Source: Brachycybe producta
Lineage: Eukaryota; Arthropoda; Diplopoda; Playtdesmida; Andrognathidae
Direction: 5' to 3'
Assembly: GCA_036925085.1 (NCBI GenBank)
Contig: JAUPFP010000002.1
Location: 9,946,321 to 10,010,320 of the forward strand
DNA length: 64,000 nucleotides
Shown: positions 36,801 to 48,800 of the stretch, one piece after another
Layout: each line of letters begins with the position of its first letter
Numbering within the stretch: position 1 is the first letter of the stretch
Position numbers and translations under genes: made by a program
Notes under the pieces: model-generated
Told to the model about the DNA's origin: nothing
Databases searched by the model: none
The model's input: the letters and a program-made list of their open reading frames with translations, nothing else

Positions 36801-39800
36801 TTCAGTGGATGGTTTAACTTCATGATCCTCTTTGACATCAGACGCAATTGTCGTTTTCTTTATTTCCTTTGTCACAATTTCTTCAGGAGTTAAATGTTGT
36901 GCACGTCCTTCCACAGTTTCCACATCCTTTAAAAGAGTGCCATCGACGTGCTGTTCCGTGATTTCCGATTGTTGAGGAACTAGAATTATATTAATGGCTC
37001 CTGATTGTGGTTCAACTGGGATGTCAGTTCGGATTTTACCAACATCTTGTGGTTTATCTTTTTTCTTTTGCTTTTTCTGCCTGGTTTCATGAGATTTACT
37101 CTGTAACCTTGCCTCTGGCAGCACATCCTCGGGAATAGAATGTTCTTCCCAAATCATTTCAGCCCCCTGCGATTCACTGACAGAAACTGAAGTTAGGATC
37201 TCTTGTGGCTTGTTGTCCAGATCTTCGAAAACTGCAATTTCATCTTGTTGAACATTCTGATCTGTTATAACTGATGGCTCGGATGTTGAGATTGTTTCCG
37301 GGCTTATTTTTATACTGTCCAGTGATTGGTCGTCTTGAGCTACATTGACCTCTTCTGGTTCTTCCTTTCCTCTGGATTTCTTTTTCTTGGCTTCTTTCTT
37401 TGGTTTCTTTTCGGTAGAGTCATTGTCACTAGATGCAATTGTCATTATTCGTACTTCGTCTGTCACAATGCGCAATAATGAGGCGTCTCCTTCAGGTTTC
37501 GAAAGTTGTTCAAGTGCCTCATCCTCCCGATTCTTTAAAATATTATCATCCATGTGATGAATTGTTGATGAAGCTATTGTAATGTGTGATGAAATGTTAT
37601 CTGAAACTTCCAAATCGTGAACTACATGCTGTTTTGTAAGTTCCGATTGTTGAGAGGCTTGCTCTGCGAGTCTGTCTTGTGATTCTTCTGTTAGATCAGT
37701 GTCTGATTGGTTCATTCCAGGACCATCTTTGGATTTCTTTTTCTTGCTGTGCTTTTTGGGCTTCTTCTGCATTTTGTCACACGACTCCACATTACCAGAG
37801 TCAGCTGTTTGTTTGGATTCATCACTTGAATCCACTGATTGTTGTTCATCTGGCTTCAGAATCATTTCAAGTTTGACTATCTCAATGGTGTCAGTGGATG
37901 GCAAAGGCAAAACTACATCAACATCTTCGATTTTGTCCTTTTTACCATTCTTTTTGCTTTTCTTTCGAGGTGCTGCTATTGGTGTCTGTTGTTCTTTGTT
38001 AAAATCAATTTCAGTTTCTTCAACTTTGACGATTTCAACTGTTAAAGTATTGTCCGGTTGTTCTGTTTTTGTAACTGCTGGTTCACTTGTAATCACCGAT
38101 GTTTCACTTATAATTAGATAACGTGGTTCATTAACCTCTTGATGAAGTTGATGTTCTTCGTCTTTAGCAATATTAGTGTCCACCGTCACCACTGTACTAC
38201 ACAGGTCAACATCATGGTACGAAACTTTGTCGATATTTCTAGGAAGTCCATCTGTTTCAGTTGTTTCAGGTCGCGTATTTTTATTTATTTTATCTTGAAC
38301 TACAACTGCAGCTTCATTTTGGAACAAACAAACAGGTTCATGTTTAGGAGTAAGGTCTTTTTCTGAATTCGGTAAATTTTTATTATGTTTCTTATCTGAA
38401 GATTCTGTCTTTGGTTTTTTGTCCCGTTTCTTTTTCTTCTCAGTTGTATTTTTCATATCAAGGGTTTCTTCGAAAGGTTCTGTGACAGTCTCAAAACACT
38501 GTTCGGACTCGAGAGAAATCAAAGATTTTATCGCTTTGCTATCTTCAGAATTTGATATAATGTCGCTGCCACGAAGTTCTCCATCTGCCACTTGCAAATC
38601 TTCCTTTGGTTGCTCAATATCAGTGACAGCGGTGTTCATTAAAGTCTGACTAGTTTCGGCTACGTCGCGATGAACATCGACTACAATTGACTGTTGGGTA
38701 TGTTCCGATTGAACGTGTTGAACTGGTGGTACATCTGTTATGTCCCAGTTATCTTGAGAAGTGAATTGCATTGCAGGTAATTGAGTACGTTTCTCTGGGT
38801 GCTTTGTTTTTGCTATATCTACAGTGCTAGTGCATGTTTCGATTTCATGCAATGTCATGCACCCACCTTCAACATTCACTTCACTGCCATCTGTAGCCAT
38901 TGGAGATTCTGGTTCTTCTGGTGTTTTTGTAATAGGTGTCAAAGGAGCAGTTGTTGCACTTTGCAGAACAATATCTTCAGATGGCTCTGAAGGCTTACGA
39001 GGAAACATTTCTACATTTGCGTGATCCTCCGATGTAAAAACTGGACTTCGATTTTCAACTGTTTCAAATTTGTCACTTGGTGAAATCGAAGAATGTTCTT
39101 GCGTAAATTTAGAAAATGTAGAGACAACTGGATCATCTTCTGTGACCTCTGTTATAGTAACACTTTGAGATGGATCATCACATTCTGTAAATTCGGTGTC
39201 CTCGATGGGTTCAGTGATGATACCACTTGAAGTGACAATTTGCCTCATTCGGACAACTCTTTTGTGGACAACACGTTGTGTTACACGACGTGTAACATGC
39301 TGAGTCTGTTGTACTCTGGTCACAACGCGCATACCTCCACTTTCACGGATTTCCACAGGACCTTCTATTGAAACATTATCTGAACTTTGTTCTGACATGT
39401 GTTGTACGTCAATGTTTGGTTGCTGTGTGTATATCTGTTCGTAACTAACAGAAGTATTACCACTAGGACCAGCAACCGACATATCCAAATCCAAAGTCTC
39501 GTGACCAGACTCTGGAGTAACTTCTACTGTAGATTCAATTACGTTGCCATCTGGGCCTATGGTTCGTTGTATAACGTGCCGTGTAACTTGCATCTTCTGA
39601 ACTGCTCTTCTGGCACTAACTTGTTGGACATTTCTCACCAAAATGCCTCCGTCTTCGGTTTTCTCAACACTAGATCGAGCCTGCTTTATAACTTCAGACT
39701 TCTCTGCCATCATCTCTGGCGATGTCTCTTTTGTTATTACGTATCCAGGTGATGTTTCTGTTGCAGCGAACTTTTCGGTTGTTCGCTCCGAGGGCTTTGT

Positions 39801-42800
39801 TGTCGTGATCGAGCTTGTTGCCATTTTTTCGTAAACATCGGGCGAAAATTCCATCGCTGCAGTCATGGCAGTTGCCCGTTCCCATTTGGTCAACATGTCT
39901 CTCATGCTTTGCAATCGACTTTCGATAACCTTTTTGGCGTCTGTAATGGCATTCCTCAGAATGTTTAGTTGATCAATTATCTGAGTGACCAATCGAGCAA
40001 CATTCTCGAAGTTCTGTAACTCGTTACATTGCTTAACGAGTTCTACTAAATGGATTTCTTTGGACGACAATGCTACGTTCATTTCCTCGTGTTTATCGAT
40101 TTGAGCTTTAATATCCGGTACGCTGGTAAGCTGAATGTTAACATTCAGAGCAGTGAACATTTCTGTAACCCAAATCTCGAGTTCTCTCAGTAAAGAGATA
40201 TATTTCTGAGCTTGCGTTTGCTGTTTTTCGTGTTTCTCAAAAATTGCCGCAATGTTTTGTCGTTTCTTTTCGCCATGCATCTTCAATACGGTCAGTCTCG
40301 TTCTTTGAGATTGGAGATCGGCTAGTAACATTTGGACATCCGGCGACTTTTGCAGTTTGTTACCAATTTCTTCAAGTTGTCCAATTAACTTTTCGGTAGC
40401 CGGAATTAATTCGGACAAAATGTACTTGAAACAAAAGAGTTTAAAATATTAAACCTCCCACGAATTCTGTGATTATTCTGTCTTTCAGAAGCAATATTGA
40501 AAGAAACATGTAAGTGTTTTAAAAATTAGAAGGGTAGCGCAATCATTTAAGGGTATTTTCATCTTGATATCTTTCAAAATAAACTTTTTAAGTCAAGTTT
40601 AAAAATAACCCAACTTTAATCCGACATTTTTTTTAAAAAAATGTTTGTTAATAAAAAGTTTATTTTGAAATATATCAACGTGAAAATACTATTAAGTGAT
40701 TGAGCTGCCGTTCTAGTTTCTAACACGCTTTCAATTTATTTTTAGTGCTGCTCTTCTGAAACGCAGAAAAAACAATATACGAAATGACACGAATTGTTTT
40801 AATTACTTTTGCGTGAGCTTGTTGACGATTCAAATCATTTAAGGTATCCATTGTGATCAATTGATCGTCTACTACTTCGAGCGCAGCCGAAGCTTCCTGT
40901 AATCCTTCCTCGAGTTCGGCCTGTTAAAAAAACACAATTTCATAATATGTTAGATTTTCATTGACATTAATATTGTTAGTTTTGGTTAGTACATTTTTAT
41001 TTCATTCATTTTTCAATTTGAAAATACCATGCCGTTATGTCGTATAAATTCTACATGCCGAAATATTAAAAAATAACAGAAATTATATGGCTACAAATAT
41101 AAATAGACAGTAAAAATTTAATTGTAAAGCCATAAAAGACTTAAGAATACCAGAAGAATATTGAAGTTTTTTTATATTAACTATCAGATATTTTTTATTG
41201 AATTCCACAGTCTTTTGTGGCTTTTATAATTAGATTTTAATATCTATTTAAACTTTTCTGAATAGGTTTTTATTTTGTTATCGTCTTCCCCTGCAGTGGT
41301 TATTATGTTCTATAGTAGGTCTCTTCACTCTACTCGCGGTTTTGAGCGTAAGAAAATTTATATTTTTCAAGCGAATGTTTTTCCAAAAAAAAAAAACATT
41401 ACGAACAAATTCGAAGTGTTTTAGAAACCAGAATAGTTGATGATAATGCTAAAGGTTTTTTTCATGATGATATGATATCTTTCAAAATAAACTTTTTATG
41501 ACAGTTTGAAAAAGAGCGAAAATAGTTTTCATGAATTGTCAATAGAAAAACCCCCAAAAAACAGGTAATTTTCAAACTAAACTATAAAATGTTTTATTTT
41601 TTAAGATATTGCCATAAAAAAACTTAACATAATTTTTTACCATTCTAGTTTTAAAAACAATTTGATTTTTTTTCATAATATTGTTTCTAAAAAAAATTGT
41701 TCGCTTGACTTTTTTGCGTCCAAATTTTATAAAAAAAACGTCTATGGAGCATAGCATTAGCCACTGCAGTGGCGCGCCGTCCAAGGAGACAAAAGTAAAA
41801 TTAATATCTATTCAGCCACCTTAAAACAACTTTTTCACACTGGCAAAACAATTTTTAAAAAAAAAAAACACACACAATTTCATTCCTTGTTAGTAGTATT
41901 TGAGAATGGAATTAACAATATGAAATTGATTCAGAGGAGAAAAACTGCGAAACTGTTTGGAATTGATGCAGCATGTCATTGATTATAACGTTATCCATAC
42001 AGTGAGAAGATATGTTAGAATTGGTTCGGATTTGGTCCACTTGCATTTATTAAACCACACTCAAAACATTTAACACGAAGTCTAACCTTCAACCGGTTAA
42101 AGAGTTGTTCATGATGATCTTCTTCGAGGTTATAAGAAATTTCATCGACAAATATTCCTTCTTCTCGTACTTTGTCTTCTTCGTTCCTCGTTGTACTTAT
42201 TCTTCTTCGTAGTACGGGTTTCATCACTTGTTTTAGAATCTCTGTCGAGATTTCTTCAATTTTTGCCATCATTTCTGAAGATATTTCTCTTGTTTCGTCT
42301 AATTTTTTATTTTCTTCTGACAAATCTGAATATTGACTTTCGTGGTCTTCTCGTTCCACTTTATTCGTTTTGTTAATTTGGATATTTGAATTATAATCTG
42401 ACCCTTTGATATCTGAATATTGTATATGTGATTGATCGTTATTCGTGTCTGTTTCTCGTATGAAGGAATACGAAACAACCTGTCGTGGTAACGTGCCACT
42501 TTCGTGTGACTTACCACCTACGTCTGTCATGTTTATGCCTTGATGTAAATCGCAAGATTTTGTTGTTTCTTGCACATTAGGATTATTTTTCTCAAACGCA
42601 AATTGTTGTGAGTTGACATCTAAGGTTTGTTCTTTGACGGTGTCCTTTATTGATCCATCATCGGATTCGGCTTCATTTATAGAATGCCACGGAAGAGGTG
42701 TGCAACTACGTTTAGATTTTGATTTTCGATCTTTACGACCCCCTTTGTCTTTACGAGAAGATCTGACATTCTTTTCATTAGGAATTGTTTTTCCAACATG

Positions 42801-45800
42801 CGGATCAACTAATGGGACACTAAGAAGTGATAATTTGCTATCTAGAACACTGGAGTTCTCGAAATCGACATCCTCTTGTAAAGTTTTACTAATATGTTTC
42901 TTTTTGTCTGATTTAACCTTCCTTTTCTTCGATTCTATATCCAAATTAACATCTTTTTTGACTGTTTCTGAAAGAATATCTGTTAGAGGCTCAGTTTGCG
43001 ATTCATCCCTTATCATTTCTGATGTTGAATCTTCTGAGACTGAATTAATATCCAAATCAGATTGAAATGAAGTTGTTGTATCTTCAGTTTTGTTCGACTT
43101 GAATTTGACAATGTCGAAATTGTCCTTGGTGACTTTTTTCATTTTCTTGCTCTTGAGATTCTCGTCAGTTTCTAGTAGAAGTTGTTCGGTTTTTTCTGGA
43201 TTATTATCTTCAATGTTTTTCTTATGGATGGATTTCTTTTTGGATTTCAGCTTCTTTGTTGTTATGATGCCAACTTCAGTGTCAATCGTCACTTTTGTTT
43301 CCGAAGTTGAATGATCAGTTGCAGCATGTTCTTCGTTGCTGTGTTGGTTTACCTCTTTGGGTATAGATTTCTTCTTCGAGAACTTACTCGATGTCTCTTC
43401 GATTGAATCGCAAAGAATCTTCGATGATGTTGAATGTTGTTTGTCCTTTTCGAGATCGTCGTCCGGTTTGCACGAAATTTTGTCATCATTCAATTCTGTT
43501 TCTAAGTTTCTGAAATTCTTTTTCGAGCTTTTGAGTTTTTTATCAGTCTTCTTGTTACTTGTCATTTTGACAGTTACAAATGGCACTGAATTATCCTCTT
43601 CAAAAGTTGTTTTATGGATCTCTACTTCACATTTTTCTCTTTTCTTCTTTTTCTTTGTGGTTCCTCTTTTTGGCACAGCACCAGACGATACCTCTGGTAT
43701 TTCTTCCGCTTCTTCCAACTGAGAAATCTTCGTTTCCTCCTTCGAGGACGATTCGCAAGGTCGTTGTCCTTTAACTAAAGTGATGGACAGTGAATCTCCT
43801 GCATCTTCAGCTACAGTGTCCACTGTCTCCCACTTATCATCAGAAACAAATGGATGCTGTTTTACACGTGCTGGTTTAATATCGCGTCTTTTCATTGTGT
43901 CATTGCGTGAAGTGTGGCGAAAGCTCGCCGTACTTTGCCGCTCTGGAGTGAAACCCCTTTCGATCAGTCGGTTAGCACTACCAGCACGCATCTTTATTGA
44001 ATCAGCGGGAACATTTAATCCTGACGAAGGATGTGTATTACGATGACGAGCAGGAGATACAGAGTGGAACCTTCTAGGTAACTGAGGTACGGAGAGTGGG
44101 TTACAACTGGATGGCTGGAGCTGTACGCCTGTTGCTAACACTTGAGCATAGGTTAATTTGGACGAATCCTCATTTTCGTCTTTCGTGTCGTCACTGAAAG
44201 TGATATCGATGGTATCGTAACCGGGCATCGTAACTTCAAGAACGACGTTATCTTTTGAAGCATTCACTTTTGAGATATCCAAAGGATGTAAAGATGCTCT
44301 GTTTTTCAAGAGGTTATCACTAGTATGTTCTTTATTATCAGCCCAGTTTAAACTTGGAGATGATGTTGGATTTTCGCCAGATTCTATGACTACATCGTCG
44401 ATGAATGTTGTAGTCTCGTGAACAGATTCAGAGTTTGCCAAAAGATTTTCTGACATAGGCTGTAATAATAAATAATGTCGTTCATTTTCGACATCTTCAT
44501 TTCTTTCATCGAATTGGATCTCATTATATAAACCGGGTGTGGTCTCACGGCTTGCGATCTCCGGAATAGGACTAATACGACCCGAAAGAATTTCGGCATA
44601 TGTCGGCTTTGACAAATAAGAAGTAATAATATCCAATTGTTGAGAAGACGTACGTTTCTTTGGTGGACGCGGACTTCGTGGTCGAGTATAACCAAATGCA
44701 GGATTTTCTCCCGGAATTGGAGATACACAAAACGGAGACTGAACTCTGCAGCCAACCGGAGATACAGGCGATTCTTGAGATACACTTTGAACGATTTTTG
44801 GCAACATTGTCGTTCTTGCTTTATCCTTTTGTTCACTTCTGAATGAACGAGGTTTGTTGGATTGAACTTCTGGAGGAGGAGATGACAATGGAGATCGAGC
44901 ATCTTTGGACATTTTGATTGTCGAAACACAGACACTTTCACTGACACCTTTCAAGGGTGATTGTAATCCTCCAATTACGACGTGACTAGTTTCCGAAGAA
45001 CGTAACACAGTAGATGGTGACTGTCCAAAGCCTTTCGTACTTAAACGACGTGAAGCCACATCGGCATACGTAGGCGTGTTAGTCTTAGAATCGATTGGTG
45101 GAGATGAATTGCTTCTCGAAGGCGATGTTTCCGATGAAGTACGAGCACTTGTACTTATCAGATTCAGACTTGTTCCACAACGTTGTTTAATGGTCTTGAT
45201 CTGTGCATTGAATTTGAATATCTGTTCCCGATTTCGTTTGATCAGCTCTTGAAGGTCCTACAGATTGGACAGTCACCATAAAGAGAGGAGGAGACGTATA
45301 TTTAAAACAGGACTCGACGAACTACAAGAACACTAGACTAAAACCTATTCTTAATAAAGGTCAGCTAAGTGTTTGTAAGTGTTGTTGGACGTTATTAAGA
45401 GGAAAAAAGGACCACTTTCTTCTTACTTTCCTGCTTTAAATAATTTTATATATGTGATGTATGTACAGAAAAAACATAAAACAAAGTTACAAATATGAAA
45501 AAAACAAAACTAAAAGATTTCTACGAGTATAAAGGGTTTGGGTCAGGCGTCCCTCGTTGAATAATGCCCTTGATTCTTTCACTGACAGTGGTTATCTTTT
45601 CTTGAATTTGTTTGATTTTGTCATGGCAAACCTAGTTCGAAAGTCAATCAACCAACAAACAAAAAAGATTTTAAACTTCCAACCAAAATTTTAAAACTGT
45701 CAGTGGTTTCTCTCTCGAGGGGAAAAAAAAGTCTCTGATATTTGTATAAAGTCTTTCTTTTTAAAAGTAAAAAAGTATCAGAAATTGACTTACATGTTGT

Positions 45801-48800
45801 TCCTCCAACTGTTTCTTGTGATCTCGAGGACTAAAAGCTGGACTAGATGCAATGCGTAGTTGTTGTTCAGCCTGAGCAATGTGACTTTTTAACCGTTGAA
45901 TTTCCTAAGAAAAGAGAGAGAGAGAGAGAGCCATGAGAAATGGGAACATACGCTCGTAAACATATTTAGAAATGAAGCCAAATTAAAAATACTCCACCCA
46001 CTGTTTAAAAAAAAACAGGGGAACTCACTTGTTGGTAATGTTCCAATTGCACGACGGACGACTCGAGAGTTTTTGCTTGTGTGGTTACGGCCCCATTCAA
46101 CAATCTTAACTCGTGCAGAACTGCTTTACCCTTGGCAATGATTTGATTGTCTTCTGTAGATGTGTCCTTTAAGTGAACTTCGAGTTTCTCGATGGACATG
46201 GCCACTTTAGCTTTTTGAATAGCGATTTCGGCAAGCATTTTCTACAGAAAATACACGTCACGCGCCATTATTAAACTATTCAATTCTGATGGGGCGCAAA
46301 AGAAAAAAACTTACCTCTCTGACATTCAGTTGATCTCTGAGTGACTTCTTTTTGCCATGAGGTGATTCAAGTGTTTGTCTTGCTTTTTCTAACCATGAAT
46401 TCACTTCTTTGATCTTTTTATCACATTGTTCCCATTCTTCGGCCAATTCTGCTAAAAGTCCCGTCCTCTCTTGAACTTGCTTTTCAACCTCCACTTTTTC
46501 CTGTTCGATGTCCATCAACATCTTTGGTAGATCTCCTGGATTGCAAGCACACATGATCTTCTCCAGTTCTTTTGACATTTCACTGATGTACTTGTGCGCT
46601 TGGACACAGTCTTTTTGAACATTCTGTTTTGCAAGAGAAAAAATGATTAAAAACAGCATTTTGGGTTGTTGTTTGTCAGTAAAAATATACTTGATATTCA
46701 GCCAGTTTTTGTCTGGTGTATGCCAAGTTCGGATAAGTCAACGTGGTGGCAACAAAAGTCTTAGTTTTTTCTAACCACGCTCTGAGAGCAGCGTAAGCTT
46801 GAAGGAACGCTTGCCACGATTCGAGAGCGAGTGAAATCTGCTCCTGACGGTCTTCAATGACCTGTTTGACGTGAGACAGTTGTTCGCTCAGTGATGCTAC
46901 AGTGTTTTTGACGAGTGTTTGCTCGGCTGGATTCTGCGTTCTCTCACAAAGGATTTGCCCATCTCTCGTTACTTTACTCATTTTATCCACCACGCTGTCC
47001 CAATCAGCCAATATCCTCTGTTAAATGTACAATTCAATCGGTTAATTAACCTTTTAAATAGAGATAAGAATACTTGTTAATTACCTGAATATGGTGTTGA
47101 AGATTTTCTGGTTTCTCTGTCTTGTCCTGTGCCTTTGATTCTGCCTGTTGTAACCACGATTGAACAAATTCAACGTCGCTAGTAAAGTCATATCGTATCG
47201 TTCTAGCTCTTTTCATGTCTCGTTCTTTGTCTTCTGCGGCGGCCATCGTCGACTCCGAGAGCATTTCCAGAGCGGAGAGTTGTTCTGATACTTCGGTCGG
47301 TACGGACTGTTGTTCAGACTTGTAACGAGATTGTTCACCAGTCACTAAGGTCTTCACTTCTTGGTCTAACTTGATCACACGAGTTTTGATTTGCTGCAAA
47401 TTAAACAAAGTAGAATGTTATGCAAGTCACTGTTGTTAACACTGTTTCCTTCATCCCACACATTATTACACACACAGGGAACATCAAATAAACCCTGACA
47501 TTTGTGTCATGTGTGTGTGGGTGATCTTGAAACTTACCGTCACTTTAGACTCTACTACATTTTCCTCTGGATCGTAGACGTCAAGATTTGCTATGTCCTG
47601 ATTCATGTTTTCCAATGAGAGTCGTAAAGCCGATATCTCGGCTTTGAGGTTTTCCAAATGTACTTTTTCTTCTTGAACCCACTTACGTTTATTTTCTAGA
47701 CTATCACAAAGCCTAAATGATAGAAAAAGTAAATTGGCAATAATTAGATAATGCAGCTATTTAAAAATAAATAGCAACCAAAATGGAATTATAAACTTTT
47801 TTTGCACTTTGTGGGTGAACTTTATCAAATTTACGTTAATATCTCATAGAAAATCTTTATTGAAATAAAAAAGTACATATGTTTTAGAACATCTTTATAT
47901 AAAAAAATTGTCAATTTTGTCTCAGCATTTTTTTTAATTATTAGTTAAAATTAATACGCAATAATCTTAATTGATTTTTAATCAACTCGAAATAATTGTT
48001 GCCACATAATCAAATCGTAAAAATTACTAAACGAATTATAAATGTAGTTATTTTTACGATTTCAGGGACAAAATTGACAAATATTTTTAATGTTCTCTAA
48101 AATATATATGCATTTTCAATAAAAATTTCTATGAAATATTGAAATAAATTGATGAAATTTAGCACGTAACCCGCAGCACCGTATTCATAACTGTGGATAG
48201 GAATCTGTATCTCCAGACAGACATAGACTTAACCATTAATTTAACTAAATTTACGGATACTTATCCGGATATTAACAATTATTAATACGGTGGCTTGTTG
48301 ATGTACAGTATATATGGCATTGAAGCAAATGGTACTTAAGTTAAATTATAAAAGGAAGCTCGGTACTGGCAGCCCGTCAACAAATATAAATCAAATAATG
48401 TTGGACGGGTTTGTTCTAAATTACATACTGGAGATTGTATATGATACACGGCAGGCAGAGTATAGATTATCATTGATAATGTGCCAACTATGTGTGGTTT
48501 GTTGTTTATTAATAGGAATTCCACTGTACTATAATAAGAACTGTAAGGTTCTGGTATTAATAAATTACAAGAAACAATTTAAAAGTTTATTTTTTTTTTC
48601 TTAAGTAAACTTTAAACTATAAACTACTAAACTAAACTAATAAGTAATAATAAATAATTTTTATAAGTACAAAGTGTTATTCATTGACACTAATATTAAG
48701 AATAAGAAAATATCTTGAAATCAAATACTGAAATATACAAAATTAATCTAATTGGTTTTTTAATAAGATGAAAACATTTTCTAGCACAAGTTAATTAGCT

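Noticed and set aside
44390..44947. 185-codon alternate frame within the Ser-rich nesprin exon
   Set aside because: Out-of-frame shadow of the 42087-45257 exon. Basic/low-complexity composition arises from the same codons.
48170..48300. Possible tRNA-like or conserved element near the inverted GGATA words
   Set aside because: No cloverleaf could be drawn. The sequence looks like decayed repeat.
48314..48604. 96-codon plus-strand frame in the large nesprin intron
   Set aside because: AT-rich, no splice context, no recognisable family, ends in an A/T run.
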